Positions 56,457 through 64,000 of a DNA stretch of 64,000 nucleotides are shown in pieces. The position numbers and the translations under genes were made by a program. Origin of the DNA: Desulfolutivibrio sulfodismutans DSM 3696 (GTDB taxonomy: Bacteria > Desulfobacterota > Desulfovibrionia > Desulfovibrionales > Desulfovibrionaceae); assembly GCF_013376455.1 (NCBI RefSeq), contig NZ_CP045504.1, positions 2,315,001-2,379,000 on the forward strand, written 5' to 3'. The notes under the pieces are model-generated. The model was given only the letters and a program-made list of their open reading frames with translations. It was not told where the DNA came from and searched no databases. The stretch's first letter is position 1. Every line of letters starts with the position of its first letter.

Positions 56457-58612
56457 CAAAAACTCCCGAACGCATTGCCGTCGGGACGGACGTGGGCCGC
56501 TTCCGGGCGGCCCACGTCCTGCCCCGCCGGGTCCGGTTCACCTCCCCGATTTTTGACGATCCCGGATTTGACGGCGCCTATTTCCAGGCCCTGGTGGAGG
56601 CCGTGCCCGGGGTGGACGAGGCCCGGGTCAATGTCCGGGGCAGGGCCCTGGTGGTGGCCCATGACGGCCGGGCCGACACCTGGGACCGCCTGGCCGCACG
56701 CCTGCGGGACATCCCGGCCGAGGCCTGGCGCGGCGGACGTCCGGCCGAGTCGCGCATGACCCTGGGCGACGTGGGGTCCAAGGCCCTCATGACCCTGGCC
56801 GCCGGAACCCTGACTTATCCGGCCAGGGCCGCCGTGGGCTGGGCCCTGGGACTGCCGACCATCGCCGAGGGGGTCCACGCCCTGCTCACCCGGGGGCTCA
56901 AGGTCGAGGTGCTGGACGGGGCGGCCATCGCCCTGTCGCTATTGCGCGGCCATTATTTCACGGCCGGGGCCATCACCACGCTTCTGGCCCTGGGCCGCTA
57001 CCTCGAAGACAGCACGGAAAAACGCTCCACGGCCCTGCTCAAAGGGCTTTTGCGCCCCCAGGCCGAGACCCTGTGGGTGGTGCGGGGCGGCGTGGAGAGC
57101 GAGATTCCGGCCGCAAAGGTCCAGGTGGGCGACGTGGTGGTCTGCGGGGCCGGGGAGCTCGTCCCCATCGACGGGGTGGTGTCCGAAGGCGAGGCCTCGG
57201 TCAACCAGAGCTCCATCTCCGGCGAGTCCGTGCCCGTGCATAAAAAACCCGGCGACGAGGTCATCTCCGGTTCCGTGGTCGAGGAGGGGCGGCTGCTCAT
57301 CGCCGTGGACCGGGTGGGCTCCGAGACCTCCCTGGCCCGCATCAGCCGGTTCATCGAGCAGTCGCTACGCAGCAAGTCCAAAACCCAGACCAAGAGTTCC
57401 GAACTGGCCGACAAGCTGGTTCCCCTGACCCTGTCCCTGGCCGGGATCAAGCTTTTGACCTCCCGGGACATGAACCAGGCGGCCTCGGTGCTTACCGTGG
57501 ATTTCTCCTGCGCCGTCAAGCTGGCCAGCCCCGTGGCTGTGCGCTCGGGCATGTACGCCGCAGGCAAGGCCGGGGTGCTCTTAAAGGGCGCTTCCGCCCT
57601 GGACGCCCTCTACGACGTGGACACCATCGTTTTTGACAAGACCGGCACCCTGACCACGGGCGACATCGCGGTCACGGACCTGTTCCCCGCAAACGGCCTG
57701 ACCCCGGAGGAGCTTTTATGCCTGGCGGCCGGGGCCGAGGAGCATTACGACCATCCCGTGGCCCGGGCCGTGGTGCGCGAGGCCAAGGCCAGGAATCTTC
57801 CCCTGCCGCCGATCAGCCGGGTGGACTTCATCGTGGCCCACGGCGTGTCGGCGGCCATCGACGGCCAAAACGTGCTTGTCGGCAGCCATCATTTCATCGC
57901 CGAGGACGAGGGCGTGCCTTGCCAGGACATGGACGACACGGCCCATGCCCTGCGCAGCCAGGGTAAGTCGCTTTTGTACGTGGCCCGGGAGGGAAGCCTC
58001 GTGGGCTTGATCGCGCTTCGCGACGACCCCCGGCCCGAGGCCGGGGCGGTGCTTGACGCGCTCAAGGCCGCAGGCATCAGCCGGGTGGTGGTCTTGACCG
58101 GCGATCACCGGGAGACGGCCAACGCCCTGGCCCGGCAACTGCCCCAGATCGACGAGGTCCATTTCGAACTCAAGCCCGAGGACAAGGCGGCCATGGTGGC
58201 CAAGCTCAAGGAATCGGGCCGCACCCTGGCCTACGTGGGCGACGGGGTCAACGACGCGCCCGCGCTTATGACCGCGCATGTGGGCATCTGCATGCCGAAA
58301 GGGGCGGATCTGGCCCGGGAGGCGGCCCAGGTGCTGCTTTTGAGCGAGAGCCTCTTCGCCCTGCCCGTGGCCAAGGAAGCGGCCATGCGCACCAACACCA
58401 TCGTCAAGCGCTGCTTTTATTCCACCATCGGGCTCAATTCGCTGATTCTGCTTCTGGCCGGATCGGGCCTTTCCCCCCTGGCTTCGGCGCTCTTGCATAA
58501 CGTCAGCACCGTGGGCATCCTGGGCTATGCGGCCGCAGCCGCCGGGCGTCCGCTTTCCGGCGCGAAACGGGCGGAGCTTTCGAGTCATTCCACCGAGGAG
58601 GCGGCATGTTGA
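56453..58612 (+). CDS. fezB: P1B-6-like ATPase, candidate FezB
   Basis: 719 residues. The N-terminal HMA-like domain has an Arg-rich HVLPRRVRF in place of a metal site. Core: TSS-type actuator SGESVPVHKKPGD, transmembrane motif SCAVKLASP instead of CPC, phosphorylation site D395 (FDKTGTLTTG), HP in YDHPVARAV, hinge YVGDGVNDAPAL. SCA in this helix is, as I recall, the P1B-6 class mark, and FezB of Desulfovibrio magneticus is a P1B-6 ATPase needed for ferrosomes. Predicted to pump iron into the compartment. ATG 56453 is preferred over an upstream TTG at 56408. Confidence 0.85.
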   Translation: MTKTPERIAVGTDVGRFRAAHVLPRRVRFTSPIFDDPGFDGAYFQALVEAVPGVDEARVNVRGRALVVAHDGRADTWDRLAARLRDIPAEAWRGGRPAESRMTLGDVGSKALMTLAAGTLTYPARAAVGWALGLPTIAEGVHALLTRGLKVEVLDGAAIALSLLRGHYFTAGAITTLLALGRYLEDSTEKRSTALLKGLLRPQAETLWVVRGGVESEIPAAKVQVGDVVVCGAGELVPIDGVVSEGEASVNQSSISGESVPVHKKPGDEVISGSVVEEGRLLIAVDRVGSETSLARISRFIEQSLRSKSKTQTKSSELADKLVPLTLSLAGIKLLTSRDMNQAASVLTVDFSCAVKLASPVAVRSGMYAAGKAGVLLKGASALDALYDVDTIVFDKTGTLTTGDIAVTDLFPANGLTPEELLCLAAGAEEHYDHPVARAVVREAKARNLPLPPISRVDFIVAHGVSAAIDGQNVLVGSHHFIAEDEGVPCQDMDDTAHALRSQGKSLLYVAREGSLVGLIALRDDPRPEAGAVLDALKAAGISRVVVLTGDHRETANALARQLPQIDEVHFELKPEDKAAMVAKLKESGRTLAYVGDGVNDAPALMTAHVGICMPKGADLAREAAQVLLLSESLFALPVAKEAAMRTNTIVKRCFYSTIGLNSLILLLAGSGLSPLASALLHNVSTVGILGYAAAAAGRPLSGAKRAELSSHSTEEAAC

Positions 58613-59325
58613 CCCCCCTGACCAAGGCCCCATTGGGGATTTCCATGGCCGTTTATAAAGTCGTGGGCCGGGGTTTCGGCGAACGCATGGCCCGTTTGGG
58701 AGTGTTCGTGGGCACCACGCTCACCCGCCTGGGCGACGCCGTGAGCGTTTCGCCGGTCAAGGTGCGCGGCCCCGCGGGCGAGGCGGTGTTGAGCGGTTCC
58801 TGGGCGGCCAAGATGGTGGTGCACCTGGACGATGACCGCCGCCTGCCGCTTCTGGAATGTTCCCCGGGCGAGACCGGCCATGTGGAGGGCATCATCGGCC
58901 AGGACCGGGTCGCCGAGTCCATGGCGGCGTTGGGGCTGCGGGAAAACGACCGCATCACCTTCGTGCGCCGCCTGCCGCCCATGGCCTACAACGCCCTGGC
59001 GGACGGCAAGTCCCGGGTGCGCCTGGGCGAGGGCATGGCCTCCAAGCTTTTGGGGCAAACCCCAAGCGGGCTGGTCCAGTTTTGCGGGGTGGGCGTGGGC
59101 GAGGAGTTCACGGTCACGGAGATCCTGGCCGGGGAAAACGCCCGGCAGACCTTCGAGTCCCTGGGCATCCGCCCCGGCACGCGGCTTGTCCTGCAAAACG
59201 TCACCGCCGGACAGGTCATGCGCCTGGCGAGGCACAATCCCGTGGTCTGCGCCACCAGCGACGGGCTGCGCCTGTATTTTCAGGAAAAAGACGCCGACCG
59301 GATCATGGTCGCGCCCCGGGAGTAG
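58606..59325 (+). CDS. Tandem FeoA-domain protein
   Basis: 239 residues. After a basic, amphipathic N-terminus (about 1-80), two SH3-like FeoA domains follow: PLLECSPGETGHVEGIIGQD with LGLRENDRITFVRR, and FTVTEILAGENARQTFESLG with IRPGTRLVLQN. FeoA modules modulate ferrous-iron transporters or act as metal-sensing folds. It overlaps the FezB-like stop by 7 bases, so it is part of the same transcript. No FeoB is in the window; partner likely the ATPase. Confidence 0.8.
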   Translation: MLTPLTKAPLGISMAVYKVVGRGFGERMARLGVFVGTTLTRLGDAVSVSPVKVRGPAGEAVLSGSWAAKMVVHLDDDRRLPLLECSPGETGHVEGIIGQDRVAESMAALGLRENDRITFVRRLPPMAYNALADGKSRVRLGEGMASKLLGQTPSGLVQFCGVGVGEEFTVTEILAGENARQTFESLGIRPGTRLVLQNVTAGQVMRLARHNPVVCATSDGLRLYFQEKDADRIMVAPRE

Positions 59326-59854
59326 GCCCCGGGGCCAGGCGGGACGAACGCCTCTGGAGCGCGCCAAGCACGGCCCCCAAGAGCGCCCCGGCGGGGACCG
59401 TCGCCCATCCGGCGTAAAAAAGGCTGAACGCGCCCATGCCCGCCGCGATGGCCAGGCTTTTGAACAACAGCCCCGGCCCGGCAGGCATCCCGGCCAGGAT
59501 GCCCTGCACCCCCTCCACCGCCGAGATGAAGACCGAACACACGGCCGGGGCCGCAACGCCCACCGCCGCCCCGGCCACGGCCCCGCGAAAAAGGCCGGGC
59601 CGGGCGGCGACCATGCTGCGCCACACCACATATCCCGTGGCAAAGGCTGCGGCCGCGCCGTAAATCCACATGGTCTGCGCCGGGCCCGGAGACGCCAGGC
59701 TGTCGGCAAAGGCCCCGACGACCAGCCCGGCCGGGGCGCAGGCCGCCGCCATGGCCAGGCTGCGCCGGGAAAGCGACGGGGCGGTACGCCCGCTCGTCCC
59801 GCCCGCAAGCTGCCCGGAGGGCGTCATCCTTTCCCTGTTGCTGCCCTGCTCCAT
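59303..59854 (-). CDS. Multi-pass membrane protein convergent to the fez-like cluster
   Basis: 183 residues. A basic N-terminus of about 30, then four to five Ala/Gly-rich membrane segments (AMAAACAPAGLVVGAFADSL, WIYGAAAAFATGYVVW, GAVAGAAVGVAAPAVCSVFI, FKSLAIAAGMGAFSLF, VPAGALLGAVLGAL). No family recognised. GGTGG 6-7 bases upstream supports the MEQGSN start. Its end overlaps the FeoA gene by 23 bases on the other strand. Whether it belongs to the iron system is open. Confidence 0.6.
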   Translation of the reverse strand: MEQGSNRERMTPSGQLAGGTSGRTAPSLSRRSLAMAAACAPAGLVVGAFADSLASPGPAQTMWIYGAAAAFATGYVVWRSMVAARPGLFRGAVAGAAVGVAAPAVCSVFISAVEGVQGILAGMPAGPGLLFKSLAIAAGMGAFSLFYAGWATVPAGALLGAVLGALQRRSSRLAPGPTPGARP

Positions 59855-60003
59855 GTTCTTCCACCTTTGAGAGACGCCCTTGGACCGGAACCGCCGATCC
59901 GCAAGGAACCGAAAAAGGTTCACACCACCAGGCACTCCTGATATCATGGCTTCCAATCCCAAGCCAGCACTGCAATCCTCTCCCCCACATGCAAGGAGCC
60001 TCC

Positions 60004-60459
60004 ATGCTGGACACGATCCTGGCCTTTCTGGCCTCGCGCGACCTGGGCGTCCTGGCCACGGCAGACGCCGCCGCGCCCCATTGCTCGCTGATGGCCTACG
60101 TCATGACTCCGGACGGCCACATCTGCATGGCCACCCTGCCGGACACCCGCAAATGGAGAAACGTCCTAGGCAATCCCGAGGTGAGCCTGCTTGTGGACAA
60201 CCGGGAGTTGCTCCCGGCCCTGGGCCGCGAGTCCCTGACCGCCGTGACCGTGACCGGTCGACACACCCCCTTCCCCGATCCGGCGGAGGATGACGCCGCC
60301 AAACGCCTGCTGGCCGAACGCCACGGGCATCTCGGCGGCATCCTCACCCGGCCCGAGGCCCGGATCATCCGCATCCGGCCGACGGCCTACCAGCTCGTGG
60401 AGGGCCCGGTACGATCCCGGGTGATGGCTGCCGCGCCGTCAGGGGATCGCCCGGCATGA
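60004..60459 (+). CDS. Pyridoxamine 5'-phosphate oxidase family protein
   Basis: 151 residues with the split-barrel FMN-binding fold: FLASRDLGVLATADAAAPHC, HICMATLPDTRKWRNVLGNP, EVSLLVDNR and a C-terminal RIIRIRPTAYQLVEG. Members bind flavin or heme and reduce small substrates; the true PdxH motifs are not evident. AAGGAG is 7 bases upstream of this ATG. Its link to the iron cluster is only by position. Confidence 0.8.
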   Translation: MLDTILAFLASRDLGVLATADAAAPHCSLMAYVMTPDGHICMATLPDTRKWRNVLGNPEVSLLVDNRELLPALGRESLTAVTVTGRHTPFPDPAEDDAAKRLLAERHGHLGGILTRPEARIIRIRPTAYQLVEGPVRSRVMAAAPSGDRPA

Positions 60460-60576
60460 CCCCGGGCGCAGGCGACACAGGCATCACGTTGCAAGGCGTC
60501 CTGCCGAAAGCGCCGCCGCGTTTTACGCAAAGCGCGCGTCCCCTCGACGACGCGCCGGACAGACGGTGAGGTACGC

Positions 60577-63276
60577 ATGGACTCCCTGCTCGACAAGCAC
60601 TGGCATCACCTGTCCCCCGAAGAGGTCATGGACCTGCTCGGCACGGACCCGGACACCGGCCTGGACATCCTGGAGGCCAAACGCCGTCTGGCCGAATTCG
60701 GGGCCAACGTCCTGACCGGCAGGCCCGGCAAGACCGCCCTGGAACGCCTCCTGCTCCAGTTCCACCAACCCCTGGTCTACATCCTCATCGTGGCCGCCGT
60801 CGTCACCGCCGTACTCGGCGAATGGGTGGACGCCTGGGTCATCTGCGGCGTGGTGCTGGTCAACGCCGTGGTGGGCTACGTGCAGGAGGCCAAGGCCGTC
60901 AAGGCGCTGGCCGCCCTGTCCGCCACCATGAAGGCCGAGGCCACCCTGGTGCGCGGCGGCAAGACCTCCCGGGTGGACGCGGCGCAGCTTGTGCCCGGGG
61001 ACGTGATCATCCTGCGCTCGGGCGACAAGGCGCCCGCCGACGTGCGCATCGTCTGGTCCCGGGAACTGCGGGTGGACGAGTCATCCCTGACCGGCGAGTC
61101 CCTGCCCGTGGAGAAAAGCCCGGCCGCCGTGGCCCGCAGCGCGGTTCTGGCCGAGCGCACGGGCATGGCCTATGCCGGAACCCTGGTGGCCTACGGCCAG
61201 GGCCTGGGCGTGGTCACGGCCACCGGCGGCAGCACGGAGCTGGGGCGCATCGCCGGTCTCGTGGAGGCCGCCGACGAACTGGAAACCCCCCTGACCCGCA
61301 AAATCGCAAAATTCAGCCACCTGCTGTTGGTGGTCATCCTGGCCCTGGCCGCCGTGACCTTTTTCATCGGCATCCTGCGCGGCGAACCCGCCTCGCACAT
61401 GTTCATGGCCGCCGTGGCCCTGGCCGTGGGGGCCATCCCCGAGGGGCTCCCGGCCGCCATGACCATCATCCTGGCCGTGGGCGTGTCGCGCATGGCCGCT
61501 CGCAAGGCGGTCATCCGCAGGCTCCCGGCCGTGGAGACCCTGGGCGGGGTCACGGTGGTGTGCTCGGACAAGACCGGCACCCTGACCGAAAACCAGATGA
61601 CCGTGCGCGAAATCTTCGCCGGAGAACACTACGCCGAGGTCACCGGCGCAGGCTATTCCCTGGCCGGGGACATCGTTCCCCAAAACGCCGGGCCGGACAA
61701 CCGCGCCCTGTCCCGGTGCCTGTTGGCCGGACTGTTGTGCAACGACGCGACCGTGGAATCCGGCGGCGACCGTCCCGCCATCCAGGGCGATCCCACCGAG
61801 GCGGCGCTTGTCGTGGCCGCCGCCAAGGGGGGGTTTTGGGCCGACGCGGCCCGGGCCGGATATTTGCGCCTGGACACCCTGCCGTTTGAGTCCGAGCACC
61901 AGTACATGGCCACCCTGCACCAGGTCGACGAGGCCCGCGCGGCCTTCCTCAAAGGATCGGCCGAACAAATTCTGGCCCGCTGCGACACGGTCCTGGGTCC
62001 GGACGGCGCCCCCGGCCCCCTGGACCGGGAGGCCATGCTGCGGGTGGTGGACGCCATGGCCGCCAAGGGGCTGCGCGTCCTGGCCCTGGCCGAAAAGGCC
62101 ATGCCCGGGGACGGCCGCCAGGTCGGACATGGGGATGTGGCCTCGGGGGGGGTATTTTTGGGATTCCAGGGCATGCTCGATCCGCCCCGGCCCGAGGCCG
62201 TCGCCGCCGTGGCCGCCTTCCGGAAGGCCGGGGTGCGGGTGAAGATGATCACCGGCGACCATGCCGTGACCGCCGTGGCCGTGGGCAACATGCTGGGGCT
62301 GGGCGTTGACGTGTGCCGGGACGATCCGGCCTGCAAGGCCCTCACCGGGGCGCAACTGGCGGCCATCGGCGACGAGGAGCTGATTGGGCGTGTGCAGGAG
62401 ACCTCGGTCTTCGCCCGGGTGTCGCCGGAACAAAAACTGCGTCTGGTCATGGCCCTCCAGGCCCGGGGCGAGGTGGCGGCCATGACCGGCGACGGCGTCA
62501 ACGACGCCCCGGCCCTCAAACAGGCCGACATCGGCGTGGCCATGGGCCGCTCCGGCACGGACGCGGCCAAAGAGGCGGCGGACATGGTGCTCACCGACGA
62601 CAACTTCGCCACCATCGCCGCCGCCGTGGAGGAAGGCCGGGGGGTCTTCGACAACCTGATCAAGTTCATCGTCTGGACCCTGCCCACCAACCTGGGCGAG
62701 GGGCTGGTGATCCTGGCCGCCTTCGTCTTCGGCACGGCCCTGCCCATCCTGCCGGTGCAGATCCTGTGGATCAACATGACCACGGCCGGAAGCCTGGGGC
62801 TCATGCTGGCCTTCGAGCCCAGGGAGCCCGGAATCATGGATCGCCCGCCGCGCGCCCCGGACAGGCCTATCCTGGGGGCCTATCTGGCCGGGCGCATCCT
62901 GTTGGTGGGGGTGGCGCTCCTGGTGGCCTCCTTCGGGCTGTTCGAATGGGAGCTGGCCCTGGGATCGAGCCCCGAGTCGGCGCGCACCGTGGCCGTCAAC
63001 GTGTTCGTCATGGCCGAGGCGGTCTACCTCTTTAACGCCAGATCGTTTTTCCGTTCACCCTTCGCCATCGGCTTTTTCAGCAATCCCTACGTGATCGGCG
63101 GGGTGGGGCTCATGGCGGCCCTGCAACTGCTCTACACCTACGCGCCGGTCATGAACGCGCTGTTCGGCAGCGCCCCCATCGGCCTTGGGGCATGGGGTAA
63201 AATCGCGGCGGCGTCTGTGGTGATTTTCTGCATCGTGGAGTTGGAAAAAAGACTGCGCCGGGACATAAGCATTTAA
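60577..63276 (+). CDS. Cation-transporting P-type ATPase (P2A, SERCA/PMR1-like)
   Basis: 899 residues. N-terminal cation-ATPase domain (HWHHLSPEEVMDLLGTDPDT), actuator with ESSLTGESLPVEK, transmembrane VGAIPEGLPAAMTIIL (the M4 calcium-site PEGL), phosphorylation site D331 (CSDKTGTLTENQ), KGSAEQIL nucleotide pocket, TGDGVNDAPALKQADIGVAM and a ten-helix C-terminal set. PEGLP indicates Ca2+ or Mn2+ rather than heavy metals. Third P-type ATPase within 12 kb. No sign of co-transcription with the fez-like genes (118 bases after the flavin protein). Confidence 0.92.
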   Translation: MDSLLDKHWHHLSPEEVMDLLGTDPDTGLDILEAKRRLAEFGANVLTGRPGKTALERLLLQFHQPLVYILIVAAVVTAVLGEWVDAWVICGVVLVNAVVGYVQEAKAVKALAALSATMKAEATLVRGGKTSRVDAAQLVPGDVIILRSGDKAPADVRIVWSRELRVDESSLTGESLPVEKSPAAVARSAVLAERTGMAYAGTLVAYGQGLGVVTATGGSTELGRIAGLVEAADELETPLTRKIAKFSHLLLVVILALAAVTFFIGILRGEPASHMFMAAVALAVGAIPEGLPAAMTIILAVGVSRMAARKAVIRRLPAVETLGGVTVVCSDKTGTLTENQMTVREIFAGEHYAEVTGAGYSLAGDIVPQNAGPDNRALSRCLLAGLLCNDATVESGGDRPAIQGDPTEAALVVAAAKGGFWADAARAGYLRLDTLPFESEHQYMATLHQVDEARAAFLKGSAEQILARCDTVLGPDGAPGPLDREAMLRVVDAMAAKGLRVLALAEKAMPGDGRQVGHGDVASGGVFLGFQGMLDPPRPEAVAAVAAFRKAGVRVKMITGDHAVTAVAVGNMLGLGVDVCRDDPACKALTGAQLAAIGDEELIGRVQETSVFARVSPEQKLRLVMALQARGEVAAMTGDGVNDAPALKQADIGVAMGRSGTDAAKEAADMVLTDDNFATIAAAVEEGRGVFDNLIKFIVWTLPTNLGEGLVILAAFVFGTALPILPVQILWINMTTAGSLGLMLAFEPREPGIMDRPPRAPDRPILGAYLAGRILLVGVALLVASFGLFEWELALGSSPESARTVAVNVFVMAEAVYLFNARSFFRSPFAIGFFSNPYVIGGVGLMAALQLLYTYAPVMNALFGSAPIGLGAWGKIAAASVVIFCIVELEKRLRRDISI

Positions 63277-63297
63277 TTTCCCCCGCATGGTGGACGC

Positions 63298-63334
63298 AAA
63301 TGCCCCGGGGAACAGCCGCCCCCGGGGCATTTTA
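63298..63334 (+). terminator. Rho-independent terminator after the P2A ATPase
   Basis: AAATGCCCCGGGG pairs with CCCCGGGGCATTTT across a 9-base loop. It starts 22 bases after the stop. The symmetric A/T ends may also serve the convergent gene. Confidence 0.8.
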
Positions 63335-63355
63335 CGTCGTATGACCAGAAGTCGT

Positions 63356-64000
63356 CTATTGGCGGCCCGTGGAACTTCCGCCCTGATAGATCGTCGGAGA
63401 TGCTGTCGACACATCCCCCTTTACGGCATCCAAGGGGGACAACGTGGCGTAATCCGCCATGAACGTACCAGCAGCACCCGCATAAAAACCAAAACCAACC
63501 TTTCCAGTACTGTACGTCGAATCCGTCACCGAATAAAGCAATGTTTCGTTCATGTAAAATTTCAAACTAGAACCTGATGCGGTGACGCGAAGCACATTCC
63601 AGTCGTTTCCTTTTATGGCAGCTGATGTCAGCCAACCAGTATAAGAATTCCATGATCCATTGTCCATTCTGGAAACATTGAAATACCCATCAGTCGTAAA
63701 TCCAAAATAATATCCAGAATTAAACAACCCATCCTCATCAAGTGGCGTCGGCGTGGCCCTTAATAATATAACATTGGCCCATTCATCCACGACACTTCTT
63801 TTCATTCTCACAGAATAGTCAAAATTCTGGAAGTTGACACTTGTATATTGAAGAAGGTTGAACTTGTTCATGACAGGAGAAGAAACCGTAGCCGCTCCCG
63901 AGGAAATGCTCCACGGGCCGTTATACTGCGTCCAGTTGCCCAGAGTGCCGGTGAACTGCTCGTTGAATCCGCCGCTCGAACCGCCGCCAACGACCGTAGG
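63356..64000 (-). CDS. Secreted-type lectin/LamG-like domain protein, 3' part
   Basis: The frame is open to the right edge, so about 214 C-terminal residues are seen. FNEQFTGTLGNWTQYNGPW begins a concanavalin-like domain, continued by FDYSVRMKRSV, GYYFGFTTDGYFNVSRMDNG, WNVLRVTASGSSLKFYMNET, VGFGFYAGAAGTFMADYATL. This order fits LamG/DUF1080-like sugar-binding sandwiches. It ends in Ser/Thr/Gly without an anchor. The AT content is higher than in the neighbours. Probably a piece of a large extracellular protein. Confidence 0.7.
   Translation of the reverse strand, partial: PTVVGGGSSGGFNEQFTGTLGNWTQYNGPWSISSGAATVSSPVMNKFNLLQYTSVNFQNFDYSVRMKRSVVDEWANVILLRATPTPLDEDGLFNSGYYFGFTTDGYFNVSRMDNGSWNSYTGWLTSAAIKGNDWNVLRVTASGSSLKFYMNETLLYSVTDSTYSTGKVGFGFYAGAAGTFMADYATLSPLDAVKGDVSTASPTIYQGGSSTGRQ

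Overview
The window is a 64 kb piece of a GC-rich bacterial chromosome. It most likely comes from a flagellated, anaerobic, sulfate-reducer-like member of the Desulfovibrionaceae (Solidesulfovibrio/Desulfolutivibrio type). The reasons are the strong GC bias, a stand-alone AICAR transformylase without the IMP cyclohydrolase domain, many PAS/GGDEF/EAL/HD-GYP signalling proteins, a bacteriohemerythrin, and a ferrosome-type (fez) iron-organelle cluster of the kind first described in Desulfovibrio magneticus. This taxonomic call is inference; no rRNA or tRNA gene was seen.

Layout. 1-6.5 kb: end of a ferric-reductase-like membrane gene, small genes, a receiver-domain protein, an SDR/DUF2867 protein, an Flp pilin behind a sigma-54-type promoter, and a MarR regulator with an O-methyltransferase, each preceded by the same 15-bp palindrome. 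6.5-12.3 kb: an accessory island with a CopG-ParE type toxin-antitoxin pair, RhuM, an AT-rich DUF4062 gene, a complete IS5-family element, a rearrangement scar that fuses a MarR start to the tail of a dikinase, and higBA. The island is bracketed by degenerate copies of the MarR 5' end. 12.3-19 kb: hemerythrin plus HD-GYP sensor, a PEP/pyruvate-dikinase-like gene broken by a one-base frameshift, and an IS481 remnant. 19-23.7 kb: housekeeping genes holB, purA, purH (transformylase only) and plsY. 23.7-37.3 kb: signal transduction, including an XRE-PAS protein, EAL-HDOD, a hybrid histidine kinase with receiver and CheC-like phosphatase, two FlxA-like proteins each behind a near-consensus sigma-28 promoter, and a PAS-GGDEF-EAL protein. 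37.7-43.5 kb: hicAB, glnS, a set of long perfect palindromes, a small motility-like gene, a lactonase-family metallo-hydrolase and an SH3 protein. 43.6-51 kb: an RND efflux operon with its MarR regulator, a periplasmic MsrAB fusion and CorA.

51.3-60.5 kb is the most interesting part. Behind a good Fur box lie a CPC-type P1B ATPase, a small HMA-like protein, a Tyr/Pro/Gln repeat protein with a His-rich segment, a protein that resembles the magnetosome protein MamC, two small membrane proteins, a P1B-6-like ATPase (FezB candidate) and a tandem-FeoA protein. I read this as an expanded ferrosome cluster: the ATPases would load iron into a lipid-bounded compartment, while the repeat, MamC-like and hydrophobic proteins would shape or line it. 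A Ca2+-type P-type ATPase follows. The window ends inside a secreted lectin-fold protein.
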